Below, one piece after another: positions 35,601 to 43,019 of a DNA stretch of 64,000 nt. How positions within the stretch are numbered: the first letter of the stretch is position 1; each line of letters starts with the position of its first letter. Under the pieces are notes generated by a model that saw nothing but the letters and a program-made list of their open reading frames with translations, was not told where the DNA came from and made no database searches. Made by a program: the position numbers and the translations under genes. Origin of the DNA: Rohdeia mirabilis (lineage in GTDB: Bacteria; Planctomycetota; UBA1135; GCA-002686595); assembly GCA_007750655.1 (NCBI GenBank), contig CP036290.1, positions 1,178,001-1,242,000 on the forward strand, in the 5' to 3' direction.

Positions 35601-36817
35601 ACGTGCGGGCGGTGCTCGACCAACTGCTCGCGAACACCGGACCCACCGACTCCGCGCGCCTCGTCGAACTCGCGCGCCTCCTGGCCAGCGGCGGACGCAC
35701 CGAGTGGGCCGAGCGGTTGCTGCCCTGGTGTGCGTCGCTCGCGAGCCTCTCCGGCGGCTCGGACCCGTTCGGTGGTGCCTTCGTCGTCTTCGATGCGAAC
35801 GGCCAGTCCTCGGTCACACCGGCCGGACTCCAGTCGCTGATCAAGGCCGTCCGCGAGTCGCTCGAGGGCGAGGCGCGCGTCGCCGCCATCGATTCCGTGC
35901 TGGAGCGCATGCGGCCGATCGACCTGAAGAGCGCCTACGACCCCTATGCCTACTACGATCCGTGGAGTTCGTCCGACGCGGGGTACGTGAACGTCGTGCT
36001 GCGGACGTGGCTCGAGGAGCTGCCGCCCACAGAGGCCGTGGAACGCTGTCGCGAGACGATCGACAGCCTCCTCGCCTGGGACGGGAAGGAGCAGCCGAAC
36101 CGCAGTGCGGCACTCGTCGCCTGTGAGATGTGCGCGAAGGCGGGTGACGTCGAACGCGCTGCGCGCCTGCTCGAGATCGCGCTCGTGGAGCACGAGTTCG
36201 ATCCCACCGTGGACGCGATGTTCGGCGTCGTCTACTTCGACGAGTCGGGCAGCGTGCGCACGACGGGTTCGCTCAGCCTGCAGGACCAGCACCGTCTCTT
36301 CCCGGAGCCCGGGTCCGATGCCGCGTCCGCCTTCGCCGATCCGAGCGCCTGGTACGCCGCGGCATCGAACGCGCTCCGGGACCTGTTGCTGCGTGGCGAG
36401 ATGGAGATCGATCTGGGTCTGCGGACGCTCGGGCTCGCTCTGTGGCGACTGACGGGCAGCGCGCACGTCGACGCGGTGGACGGAGCCGTCGCAGGGCTGG
36501 AACGCTTCGCGAGCACGCACCCCGAGTCGCTCCTGTGGGTGCTCGACGGCGCGGTCCGTTCGGGGCGCGAACGCGCGGTGCTCCCGCTCGAGGCGGCCTA
36601 CGCCGAGGCGCGCCTCCTGCGCAGCGACCGGGTGTCGGACGCGGTCTGGCGCGCCTGGGACCTCGAGGGCGAGGCCGCGGGACTCGCCCTGGCGGAGGAC
36701 TTCGGTACCTGGACGCTGCCCAAGTCCTTGCTCGACCAGCTCGTGACCCTGTGTGTCGCGACCGGCGACGAGGCGCGCGCCGCCTACTGGCGCGGCGTTC
36801 GAGACGAGGCCTACTGA
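29618..36817 (+). CDS. Giant secreted TPR/alpha-solenoid protein (2399 residues)
   Basis: The N-terminus is a signal peptide (AVRLLLPIVALSTPLVATGLAASA). Residues 60 to about 1570 are repeated helix pairs with TPR spacing and small/large alternation (AVWWSLGCVHDALDDRESA, FTIAIDGLLNMEAGERALRWA). A Lys/Glu/Ala-rich, probably coiled-coil segment covers about 1577-1615. Ser/Gly/Pro-rich sequence lies around 1640-1700 and a very acidic Ala/Glu/Asp-rich linker around 1814-1894. A second helical region runs from about 1900 to the end. No enzyme motif is present. TPR proteins usually close Bat operons, but those are a few hundred residues long. It is likely a periplasmic scaffold for the VWA proteins encoded before it. 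Confidence 0.88.
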   Translation: MKFAVPTAVRLLLPIVALSTPLVATGLAASAVTAPAPALCSSAPVAAAYRATRDDLPPAFASALEVALERGFDADAHVELYRLAMLEWSDIGPLMAALDDLALDGTSDAALRARCGWLQAHLSWNDGELDDARRRLRDLAETVDDAAVWWSLGCVHDALDDRESAKDSYQRALDADPSAALEGQLRLRLAMLPIGLSDESDDAAAEALVEFGSRAARDEDERNRAAIVLSLDGRFAEALELFQVGDVAQQKSAETFRRQLRLTEWALAAEEPERAQQLAWDAVHSAGPRRDRRYALGLLVEAHRLDESLEALIERIQSDPERSDESTQVWIELLRETGRFEEAMDWFRASEEASAGADEDLVDEVRRQLLDLCREWGREDLLEQEYARLIAANPASIIWREGLSRFLLEKGRADEARAVWADYLTDPKLRRYLLTAAGSMAGLGLDDLALEACEVCIAAGREPLGAMLFASDMHRQRGRLDESLAQLERMHATAPADAPERLALAEAFERIGALERSVEVLEGVREALGVEGRAEDLDMRLAWLLSEVDREDDALALWTELWRRVDSPGRRRYVEERLMSVASRLGVLADIAIDLETKLAAGEADDRDAGLLVQLYSRVKDAVSATEVLEMFLASSGGSKRTELEEKSRIFLQCNDYYRYERTLRELIEVDPEGAPDYLRQLAMSALERGQAREAREILEELVRTERGTDSAEFEAGVLALAGLREEAASAYRRGIAANPDRIENFLLLANVMRDLGDRNRAVGMFQYLAERADQDDLFTIAIDGLLNMEAGERALRWARRCALERIASRDDKTYLYQLVADLSEQLDDEEFMVRALEGALPIAAERRVSLLRELLDLSTRRDRVLRFGRRLVGSGQLVPPDVYLQLGETFLKADDVVSAARTFAVADSLQEASTFQLDVARIFEQQLYLERAKDAYSRALIGRDADVGLLAKLGEIHEQVGDDASAWTYYSRAIDLLMSRQPLVATKSVAVGGSDNSFNFFSARNVDDYDQYLTRCRTGLLTAGRDREALRGLVRDQIALLHAELAATLEQADSADRDLAQFPRVARRADFARSLALSTGLAFEVEAFDLDLIRSFPGDEGLLARLVSARTNWGFQGAARRLWEQADVPAERREALAYQFAGGASGATLDTSEGFDARVAVRRIPRLVADGASEDLRALLLAILSDPNASEALDPGALFSAACEIDDTEVRFRVLRLWIDRSLARTDSYEVRRALALAAKALPEDYRALLEDHVTRSVLGDDARAAGMLDLVLELEDSSGRDLVTDEQLVDLVDRAFESRGYWAVYPFFRVLPDEAFAGVLRRTLVKVPESSRADFLLDLVGGMDRPLAAGAAELVRGAFRDAVAKVDNPQWLTYTLQQLGQSKHDPALALDLIDEFCARWGDGPQYLGTRIGALCTLGRRDDALALMFSLYEDGVQVDDDDWELRQAIQTAEAALLPDSLDALVERQIEIGESTGDLADARSRCLVLYRRAFQQDGTLRFHRWAAERWPDDVDVLGELAAALRRDEPARWERLAVLERIAELAEPGSEAAEDALKGVARFWKDLENPVEEERWDELAKAARKERRAREKAERAARKAAEEAAEKEAEQEADDVDPEEGSAVATIGTPVGGSVSAAASLTTVPPVSSGSPSSGSPSSGSTATGSSAPSSTSSSSVPAVAMTPAAPLGGSSTATIAVSSGGGSFVVMDDGTFFELEEEADDERGEKAPRANLATMAGELAADAPDLELARAVFRRMWRSFPADDDMFFFFGGNAGFGGWNGVPERWSGEVPLDVLDVIDPEAATERRAALEAEAAALAAAEAEAALEAEAEGDDGAADDGAAEDTADADSVDVLDAAAEELASEDDEGIEADETPSDADAAPAATAERKKRGGLDDLRDPPAQTVAKTYGTYEVLVEIAEGRAEMERQLRTRTPEQLDFCGPIFEAIAARDRRILSADGALDALIERFDAERAGRIELELLLQHLLAGHGTEREDVRAVLDQLLANTGPTDSARLVELARLLASGGRTEWAERLLPWCASLASLSGGSDPFGGAFVVFDANGQSSVTPAGLQSLIKAVRESLEGEARVAAIDSVLERMRPIDLKSAYDPYAYYDPWSSSDAGYVNVVLRTWLEELPPTEAVERCRETIDSLLAWDGKEQPNRSAALVACEMCAKAGDVERAARLLEIALVEHEFDPTVDAMFGVVYFDESGSVRTTGSLSLQDQHRLFPEPGSDAASAFADPSAWYAAASNALRDLLLRGEMEIDLGLRTLGLALWRLTGSAHVDAVDGAVAGLERFASTHPESLLWVLDGAVRSGRERAVLPLEAAYAEARLLRSDRVSDAVWRAWDLEGEAAGLALAEDFGTWTLPKSLLDQLVTLCVATGDEARAAYWRGVRDEAY
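34559..34603 (+). repeat. 15-bp coding tandem repeats in the giant TPR gene
   Basis: Two identical units TCCGGATCACCGTCT (34559-34573, 34574-34588) and a diverged third (34589-34603) encode SGSPS SGSPS SGSTA within the Ser-rich linker. Confidence 0.85.
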
Positions 36818-36825
36818 GCAGCCTC

Positions 36826-37383
36826 ATGGAGATCGTGCTCGTCCACCCCCAGATCCCGCACAACACGGGCTGCATCGCGAGGACCGCCGCGGCGACGGGG
36901 GTCCGACTCCATCTCGTCGAGCCGCTGGGCTATTCCCTCGAGGATCGGTACCTCAAGCGCGCGGGACTCGACTACTGGCCGCTCGTCGACCTCTTCGTCC
37001 ACCGCGACTGGGGTGCGGCAGCGGCACACCTTTCCCGCGGTTCGGACCGCGACCTCGTCGATCGGCTGCGCCCGTTCAGCGCTCGGGGCGGAACCAGCCT
37101 GTTCGAGTCCCGCTTTCGACCCGACGACGTCCTGCTCTTCGGATGCGAGAGTCACGGGCTGCCGGAAGACCTCCTGGAACGCGCTGCGCGGGGGCGCGTG
37201 TACATCCCCGTGCGCGAAGGCGTACGAAGTCTCAACTTGGCGAGCGCGGCCTGCGTCGGCCTGTACACTGCGATGGTCGCCGCCGGGCTCCCCCTGCCCG
37301 ACAACGACGGCGTCCACTCTCCCCATCCACGCCAGGCCGACGGACTGCGGCCCACCGACGTCGCGCGCCACCCAGAACCGTGA
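36826..37383 (+). CDS. trmL: tRNA (cytidine/uridine-2'-O-)-methyltransferase TrmL
   Basis: 185 residues, a compact SPOUT (SpoU) methyltransferase. It opens with MEIVLVHPQIPHNTGCIART, the TrmL signature containing the Asn and Arg that bind RNA and cofactor, followed by RLHLVEPLGYSLEDRYLKRAGLDYW. The trefoil knot motifs are DDVLLFGCESHGLP and IPVREGVRSLNLASAACVGLY. TrmL methylates the ribose of position 34 in leucine tRNAs using S-adenosylmethionine. The gene starts 8 nt after the giant TPR gene. The C-terminal 20 residues are a divergent extension. Confidence 0.93.
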   Translation: MEIVLVHPQIPHNTGCIARTAAATGVRLHLVEPLGYSLEDRYLKRAGLDYWPLVDLFVHRDWGAAAAHLSRGSDRDLVDRLRPFSARGGTSLFESRFRPDDVLLFGCESHGLPEDLLERAARGRVYIPVREGVRSLNLASAACVGLYTAMVAAGLPLPDNDGVHSPHPRQADGLRPTDVARHPEP

Positions 37384-37451
37384 GCGCGCGCGTCGCTGGC
37401 ACCGCGCTTCGGCGACCCGCGCGACTTCGTTCGCGCGCCGCGTCCCGATCC

Positions 37452-37511
37452 GACACCGCCTGCGACACCGCCTGCGACACCGCCTGCGACACTGTCCTCG
37501 ACACCGGTTCC
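37452..37511. repeat. Five 12-bp tandem repeats in an intergenic gap
   Basis: Three perfect GACACCGCCTGC units (37452-37487) are followed by two diverged ones, GACACTGTCCTC and GACACCGGTTCC. They fill most of the space between trmL and the TPR gene at 37543. Function unknown; spacing variation in a leader is one possibility. Confidence 0.85.
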
Positions 37512-37542
37512 GCGACCTGTGTGCGCGGACCACGTTCCTGCC

Positions 37543-38649
37543 ATGACGACCGAGTCGACCACGTTCATCGAGTGCACCGCCGCGTTCCAACGCGCGCTGT
37601 GTTCCGTGAGCGGCGACACCCGTGAGCGTGAGCGACTCCTGGCCGACGGCGTGCGCGTGATCCAGGCGGCGCTCGAGCGCGGCGACGCCAGTCCGCGCGT
37701 GTGGGTCTACCTCGGCGAACTCGAGCTGCAGCGCGTGCGCATCGACGAGGCGCACGCCGCGTTCCAGCGCGCGGTCGAGCTCGACCCGCTCGATCCGTTG
37801 GCGCACTCGGGACTGGCCTACAGCCTGCTCGAGAAGGGCCGCGACGACGCTGCGGAAGAGGCGCTGGCCGAGGCGCTGATGACCTGCGAGAGCGCGTTCC
37901 TCCACGGCCAGTACGGCAGCCTGCTCGTGCGTCAGGGCCGCTACGACGAAGCCGTCGACCAGCTCGAGCGCGGGCTCGAGCTGGAGCCCGAGAACGAAGA
38001 GCTGCTGCTCCTGTTCGCGCGGCACCTGTCGGAGAGCGAGGACGAGATGCGCGGATTCCTCGAGCGCGCGCTCGTCAGCGACCCGGACTTCGTCGAGGCC
38101 CTCTGCGAACTTGGCGCCCTGTTCTGGCTGCAGGAGAACGCGACGGCCGCGCGCCGGTGCTTCGCGCGGGCGCTCGAGCTCGACGACGAGTGTCTCGAGG
38201 CGCTGCACGGTCTGTCGGAGACCCTGCGCGTCACCGATCCGCGCGAGGCGATGCGACTGGCGGGGCGTTCGATCGAGATCGATCCCGAGGAACCGCGCGG
38301 CTGGTCGTTGATGGGCGAGGCCCTGTGGGAGCTGTCGCACAAGCGCAAGGCGCACCGTGCGCTCGAACGCGCCTGCGCGATCCGGCCCGTTCGCCACGAA
38401 GGCGCGCGCGCGTTCTGGCTGCGGGCGCAGATGGCCGAGCAGGAAGGCCTGTTGCAGCACGCCATCTGGCGCCTCGAGGAGGCCTCGGCCCACGCGCACC
38501 TGTGGCCGCCGATCGCTTCCGATCTCGGGCGGCTGTACGCCCACATCGGTCGGACGGCGGACGCGCGACGTTGGCTGCACGTGGCGCTCGAGCACGACAC
38601 GGACGACGACGCGTCGCGTCGACTCCTGTCGGAGCTGGACGGCCAGTGA
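37543..38649 (+). CDS. TPR-repeat protein
   Basis: 368 residues with no signal peptide, hence probably cytosolic. At least six TPR units are visible: VWVYLGELELQRVRIDEAHAAFQRAVELDP, then LAHSGLAYSLLEKGRDDAAEEAL, YGSLLVRQGRYDEAVDQLERGLELEP, LGALFWLQENATAARRCFARALEL and others. It should be a protein-protein adaptor. Its stop overlaps the next start (GTGA), so it is coupled to the amino-acid racemase/aldolase-like gene and the RNA methyltransferase. The ATG at 37543 is preferred to one at 37519. Confidence 0.85.
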   Translation: MTTESTTFIECTAAFQRALCSVSGDTRERERLLADGVRVIQAALERGDASPRVWVYLGELELQRVRIDEAHAAFQRAVELDPLDPLAHSGLAYSLLEKGRDDAAEEALAEALMTCESAFLHGQYGSLLVRQGRYDEAVDQLERGLELEPENEELLLLFARHLSESEDEMRGFLERALVSDPDFVEALCELGALFWLQENATAARRCFARALELDDECLEALHGLSETLRVTDPREAMRLAGRSIEIDPEEPRGWSLMGEALWELSHKRKAHRALERACAIRPVRHEGARAFWLRAQMAEQEGLLQHAIWRLEEASAHAHLWPPIASDLGRLYAHIGRTADARRWLHVALEHDTDDDASRRLLSELDGQ

Positions 38650-39899
38650 GCCCCGGCGACCGCAGCGTCCTCGGGGCCGCGCTCTTCGACGACGTCGCGC
38701 CGCAGTTGGACGCGAGCGTGCTCGACCAGCTGCCCACGCCCGCGCTGGTGATCGACCTCGACGTGGTGCGCCACAATCTCGCGCGCATGGTCGAGCTGCT
38801 CGAGGGCGACGTCGACCGCTGGCGACCGCACCTGAAGACCACGAAGGCGCCCCGCCTGTGGAGCGAGTTGTTCGCCGCGGGCGTGCGGAACTTCAAGTGT
38901 GCGACCGTGGACGAGGCGCGGGCACTCCTGCGCCACGCGCGCGCTCGCGGGGAGAGCATCGATCTGCTCGTCGCCTATCCGCACCACGGACCCGCGGTCG
39001 GTCGCATCGCGGACCTCGCGCGGGAGCACGGCGACTGCACGGTCTCGGTCCTCGTCGAGAGCGTGGACGACGTGGCGCGCTGGCCGGAGCCGATCGGTCT
39101 GTTCGTCGACCTGAATCCCGGTCAGGATCGCACGGGACTCGCCGCCGGTCTCGCGTCACGTGTGCTCGAGGTCGCGCGCGCAGCCGGTGCGCGACTGCGC
39201 GGACTGCACTACTACGACGGGCACCACGCCGGGAACGAGATGGAGCGCCAGAGCGCGGCGCACGCGGGCTACGGTGAACTGCTCGCGCTCACGTTCGAGC
39301 TCCGGTCGCGCGGCATCCACGTCGCGGAGCTCGTGACCAGCGGGACGCCGTCCTTCACCGCTGCCCTCGGCTTCGACGGCTTCGCCGCGCTCGAGTCGAC
39401 GCGACACCGCGTCTCGCCGGGGACCGTCGTCCTGCACGACGCGCGCTCGGAGGAGCAGAACCCCGCGCTCGGCTTCCGGCCGGCGGCGCTGGTCGCGACG
39501 CGCGTCGTGAGCTGCCCCAGACCTGGCCGCGTGACCTGCGACGCCGGATCGAAGGGCGTCTCGGCCGAAGCGGGTTCGCCGGTCGCCGTGGTGATCGGTT
39601 GGCCGCGCCTCGTGCCCGCGACGCCCAGCGAGGAACACCTGCCGCTCGATGCCTCCAGCGCGGCACCGGCCGAACTGCCTCCGCGCGGCGGTGTCCTGTG
39701 GCTCGTTCCGCGCCACGTGTGCACGACCGTGAATCTCTACGACGAGGCCGTCCTGATCGAAGGCGGCCGAGTGGTCGGTCTCGCCGCCATCGCGGCCCGC
39801 GGACACAGCATCGCCGGAGCATTCGATCGACTGCTCGGCGCAGAAGGCTCTCCCGACGGCGGGGTGGCGCCCGGCGGCGAACGTCGGAAGCGGCAGTGA
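38646..39899 (+). CDS. D-threonine aldolase / D-serine dehydratase-like PLP enzyme
   Basis: 417 residues from a GTG in GTGA. It has the alanine-racemase-like barrel: LPTPALVIDLDVVRHNLARM, then WRPHLKTTKAPRLW with the PLP lysine, GLFVDLNPGQDRTGL, GLHYYDGHHA and SGTPSF. The C-terminal beta domain has the zinc site PRHVCTTVNLYDEAVL (His and Cys). Known members cleave or dehydrate D-threonine or D-serine. The 40-residue N-terminal extension and the GGERRKRQ tail look unique to this protein. The substrate is not decided by sequence. Confidence 0.88.
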   Translation: MSPGDRSVLGAALFDDVAPQLDASVLDQLPTPALVIDLDVVRHNLARMVELLEGDVDRWRPHLKTTKAPRLWSELFAAGVRNFKCATVDEARALLRHARARGESIDLLVAYPHHGPAVGRIADLAREHGDCTVSVLVESVDDVARWPEPIGLFVDLNPGQDRTGLAAGLASRVLEVARAAGARLRGLHYYDGHHAGNEMERQSAAHAGYGELLALTFELRSRGIHVAELVTSGTPSFTAALGFDGFAALESTRHRVSPGTVVLHDARSEEQNPALGFRPAALVATRVVSCPRPGRVTCDAGSKGVSAEAGSPVAVVIGWPRLVPATPSEEHLPLDASSAAPAELPPRGGVLWLVPRHVCTTVNLYDEAVLIEGGRVVGLAAIAARGHSIAGAFDRLLGAEGSPDGGVAPGGERRKRQ

Positions 39900-41509
39900 C
39901 CGAGGCAAGCGTGAACGACGACAGCGAGAAGGACGCGACGGCGAGCGACGAGGCGAGCGACGAGGCTGGAGCCGACGCGGGTGCGACTGGCTCGGCTGCG
40001 GTGGCGACGGATCGCGACCCTGGACCGATGTGGGCCGGCGATCCGACCGCGGCGCGCATGCCGCGCCGCGACGACGTGATCGAGTTCGACGTGCGCGGCT
40101 TCGACGGACGCGGAAACGCGATCGGATCCGTCGGGGCGTACTCCGTGACACTGCGGCGCGGCCCGCTCGGCACGCTGCCCGGTGCGCGCGTGCGGGCGCG
40201 CGTCGCGAAGCGGCGACGATCCGCCGTCGAGGCGCACGTGCTCGAGTTCGTCGAGCGTTCGCCCCACGAGGTCGAGGCCCGTTGCGAACACGCGGCCGAC
40301 TGCGGTGGCTGTCGCTTCCAGGAGCTCGACTACGCGCGCCAGCTCGTCGAGCTGGGTGCGATCGCGCGGCGTCGTCTCCGGCCGCTCGAGCCGTTCGGGC
40401 TCGAACTCCCCGATCCGATCGGAGCCGACGATCCCTGGCGCTATCGCAACAAGATGGACTTCACATTCGCGAGTCGCCGCTGGCTCGAGAGCGACGACGA
40501 CGGCCGCCACCCGAACTTCGCACTCGGACTGCACGCGCCGGGACGCTTCGAGAAGGGCCTCGACGTGCGCGCCTGTCACCTGCAGGGTGCCGTGGGGGAC
40601 CGCATCGTCACGGCGGCGCGGAGCCGAGCGCTGGAGCTCGAGCTCGAACCCTGGGACCTCCGCGATCACACAGGTTTCCTGCGACACCTCGTCGTGCGGC
40701 GCGGCGAAGCGACCGGCGAGTGGCTCGTGTACCTCGTGACCTCGTGCGCTCTGGACCGCGATGGCGAACTCGCGCCGCGCTTCGAACGTTACTGGCGAGC
40801 ACTCGTCGAGGACATGCCCGAGATCACGACGCTCGTGCACGGTGCGACCGACCGGCAGAGCTCGGTCGCGATCGGCGACACGGACCGCGTGCTCCACGGC
40901 TCGGGACGCATCCGCGAACGGCTGGCTGGGCTCGAACACGAGATCTCGCCGCGTTCGTTCTTCCAGACCAACACGGCCCAGGCCGAGCGCTTGTTCGAGA
41001 CGGTGGCGGAGTTCGCCACGGCCGGTCGCGCGACGCCGAGCGGCGTGTTCTGGGACCTCTACTGCGGCGCGGGCCTGTTCGCTCTGGCGCTCGCCGATCG
41101 GTTCGAGCGCGCGTTCGGTGCGGAGCTCGTGCCGGAGGCCATCGCCGACGCGCGCGCCAACGCGGTGCGCAACGGTGTGACCAACGCGCACTTCGAAGTG
41201 GCCGACGCGGCCGAGCTCCTGGTGCGTGCCGCTGCCGGTGCGCTCGACTGGCCCGCACCCGACGTGGCCGTCGTCGATCCGCCGCGCGCCGGTCTCCACA
41301 AGGACGCCGTCGACGCGCTCGTGCGCGTGGGGCCGCCGCGACTCGTCTACGTCTCGTGCCACCTGGACAGTGCGGCGCGCGATCTCGTGCCGTTGCTCAC
41401 CCAGGAAGGGGCCGACGGGCGCGGTGCGTATCGACTCGTGCGCTCGGCGCTCGTCGACCTCTTCCCGCACACACCGCACCTCGAGGGCGTGTTCCTGCTC
41501 GAACGCTGA
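39896..41509 (+). CDS. RlmD/TrmA-family RNA uracil-5 methyltransferase
   Basis: 537 residues from a GTG overlapping the previous stop (another GTG at 39911 is possible). An acidic N-terminal tail precedes a TRAM-like domain (VIEFDVRGFDGRGNAIG), an Fe-S site (CEHAADCGGCRFQEL plus C in DVRACHLQ) and the methyltransferase domain: FFQTNTAQAERLFE, FWDLYCGAGLFALAL, VAVVDPPRAGLHK and YVSCHLDSAARDL, which carries the nucleophilic Cys. The usual Asn after that Cys is His here. It should methylate uracil C5 in 23S rRNA or tRNA; RlmD, RlmC and TrmA roles cannot be separated by eye. Confidence 0.9.
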   Translation: MTEASVNDDSEKDATASDEASDEAGADAGATGSAAVATDRDPGPMWAGDPTAARMPRRDDVIEFDVRGFDGRGNAIGSVGAYSVTLRRGPLGTLPGARVRARVAKRRRSAVEAHVLEFVERSPHEVEARCEHAADCGGCRFQELDYARQLVELGAIARRRLRPLEPFGLELPDPIGADDPWRYRNKMDFTFASRRWLESDDDGRHPNFALGLHAPGRFEKGLDVRACHLQGAVGDRIVTAARSRALELELEPWDLRDHTGFLRHLVVRRGEATGEWLVYLVTSCALDRDGELAPRFERYWRALVEDMPEITTLVHGATDRQSSVAIGDTDRVLHGSGRIRERLAGLEHEISPRSFFQTNTAQAERLFETVAEFATAGRATPSGVFWDLYCGAGLFALALADRFERAFGAELVPEAIADARANAVRNGVTNAHFEVADAAELLVRAAAGALDWPAPDVAVVDPPRAGLHKDAVDALVRVGPPRLVYVSCHLDSAARDLVPLLTQEGADGRGAYRLVRSALVDLFPHTPHLEGVFLLER

Positions 41510-41560
41510 GCAGCGGAGCTCGACCGTGCGGGCCGGACCACCCCCAGCCCTGGCAGGGCC

Positions 41561-41592
41561 TTGACAGCCCCCCCCCACCTCCAGAGTACCGT
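41561..41592 (+). promoter_or_regulatory. Possible promoter before the low-GC island
   Basis: TTGACA at 41561-41566 is a perfect -35 hexamer, rare in this window, and TACCGT at 41587-41592 could be the -10, although the 20-bp spacing is wide. The first gene starts at 41715. A C-rich run lies between the hexamers. Confidence 0.35.
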
Positions 41593-41714
41593 CGGCTGGC
41601 AGCCATCCAGCGCCTTCCGTGGGCCGCTGAATTGGAGCGAGCCTCGGCACCGCCAAAGAGCCCTACGACTCGGCTGTGTCCGTCTGGCCAAACATCGAAC
41701 CCCGAGAGACTCTC

Positions 41715-42119
41715 ATGGCACTTGCACCGTTCATCATCGCTGGAACGATCCTCTTGACGGCAGCCGCCCCGCTGCTCGACTCCCTCGACCCGCCGCCTTC
41801 GATCGAGGCCGAGTGCGGCCGGACGAGCACGTTCATGATCGGCCACCGCGTTATCTCCGCGGTTACGGACGTCGAGGCTCAGAACGACGGCTTCGACTCG
41901 GACGAAGTGGCCTACCACATTGCTCGCTACAAGGCCTACTACCGGAGAAACATCACGTGCCTGCGGGACGAGTGCCCCAGCCCTTGGAGCTTCGACTGCG
42001 TGCCGACTTCGAACTTCGTTCCCGGTGTCGGGCTAGGGCACGCGACTCCCGGTGGGTATGTCTTCAGCTGGTCGGACGCGACAGTGACGCGCGGATGCAC
42101 GGAGTGCACCGGGCTGTAG
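41715..42119 (+). CDS. Small secreted cysteine-rich protein, unknown
   Basis: 134 residues from the ATG at 41715. MALAPFIIAGTILLTAAAP is a signal peptide. Six cysteines lie in the exported part (ECGR, TCLRDEC, FDC, GCTEC), an even number compatible with disulfide bonds. The C-terminal pair C-x2-C could instead bind a metal. I recognise no family. Base composition is noticeably less GC-rich than in the neighbouring genes, with more A- and T-ending codons, so recent transfer or relaxed selection is possible. It is followed by another orphan exported protein on the same strand. Confidence 0.65.
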   Translation: MALAPFIIAGTILLTAAAPLLDSLDPPPSIEAECGRTSTFMIGHRVISAVTDVEAQNDGFDSDEVAYHIARYKAYYRRNITCLRDECPSPWSFDCVPTSNFVPGVGLGHATPGGYVFSWSDATVTRGCTECTGL

Positions 42120-42162
42120 GGCAAGGGAACGGGGGAGAGCCGCAGCCTGAGTCGAGATCACG

Positions 42163-42966
42163 ATGATGAACACACCCACTCGATCCATCATGGCTGCTGC
42201 TCTTCTAGGCGCCGTGCTCGGCGCGCTCGCGATGCACTTCGCGCAGCGACTAGAACCTCGAGTGACGGAGCTGGATCCGATCGCGACCGATGCCGACCAG
42301 GCCACTTCCCCCGAGGCACGTCCCGATGGGGTTGAACTCGCCAACTTGCGGCAGGTGGCGCCTCGAAGTCCGGAAAGGGGTGCGCCGATGAAGGGCGGTT
42401 ACCCACTAGACTTGAGTGAAGGCGAATTGGGGTCAGGACGGGACAGTTTCCCCTTGATCGGCGATGCGGTCGTTGTAGACGGCATTCCTATCGGCCGACT
42501 CGACATCGATGCACTCGAGTTCGACCAGATCTTGGATGTGGTCCGCCAGACCCAAGCAAGAGCAGCCATGATCGAGCGCGAGCTCTTGAGCGCCGTGCCG
42601 GTCTTCGCCCGGGAGCACCTGACGGTCGACGAGGCCCGCGAACGCTTTCGATCCGATCCGGGCACCTATATCGTCCAGGACCCGGACCTGCCCTGGGAGC
42701 GATACGAGGACATGCGGTACGTCGACCTCTCGGTCAACGCGACCCCTGAACTCCGCGAGCTGAGAGAATTGAGCGTCCAGGTTTCCGCCACGCAGGCCTA
42801 CTTCGACCATCAATCGAACACGATGGCCGAGTCGCTCGAGAAGTACGACATGCCCGGCATCGTGGAATGGGTGCCGATCGACGGTGGTGCGACGATCATC
42901 GGCTATGACGCGGCCGGCAACGAGGTCGGCAAGATCTTGTCGGCCTGGATCGGCAAGCCCCTTTGA
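42163..42966 (+). CDS. Membrane-anchored orphan protein, unknown
   Basis: 267 residues. One N-terminal helix (AAALLGAVLGALAMHFA) is followed by a charged extracytoplasmic domain that contains several helices (FDQILDVVRQTQARAAMIERELL, LTVDEARERF) and a beta-rich end (WVPIDGGATIIGYDAAGNEVGKIL). No known motif is present. Like its neighbour at 41715 it has lower GC content and uses codons such as GTT, CTA and ATA that are rare elsewhere in the window. The two genes may form an acquired pair. Confidence 0.68.
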   Translation: MMNTPTRSIMAAALLGAVLGALAMHFAQRLEPRVTELDPIATDADQATSPEARPDGVELANLRQVAPRSPERGAPMKGGYPLDLSEGELGSGRDSFPLIGDAVVVDGIPIGRLDIDALEFDQILDVVRQTQARAAMIERELLSAVPVFAREHLTVDEARERFRSDPGTYIVQDPDLPWERYEDMRYVDLSVNATPELRELRELSVQVSATQAYFDHQSNTMAESLEKYDMPGIVEWVPIDGGATIIGYDAAGNEVGKILSAWIGKPL

Positions 42967-43019
42967 GCATCTGACCGGTCGAGCAGCACGTCGTGGTGAA
43001 CGAGTCGGAGCGCTCGGCG

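Noticed and set aside
37452-37511. CRISPR-like repeats
   Set aside because: Units are 12 bp, directly adjacent with no spacers, and there are no cas genes in the window.
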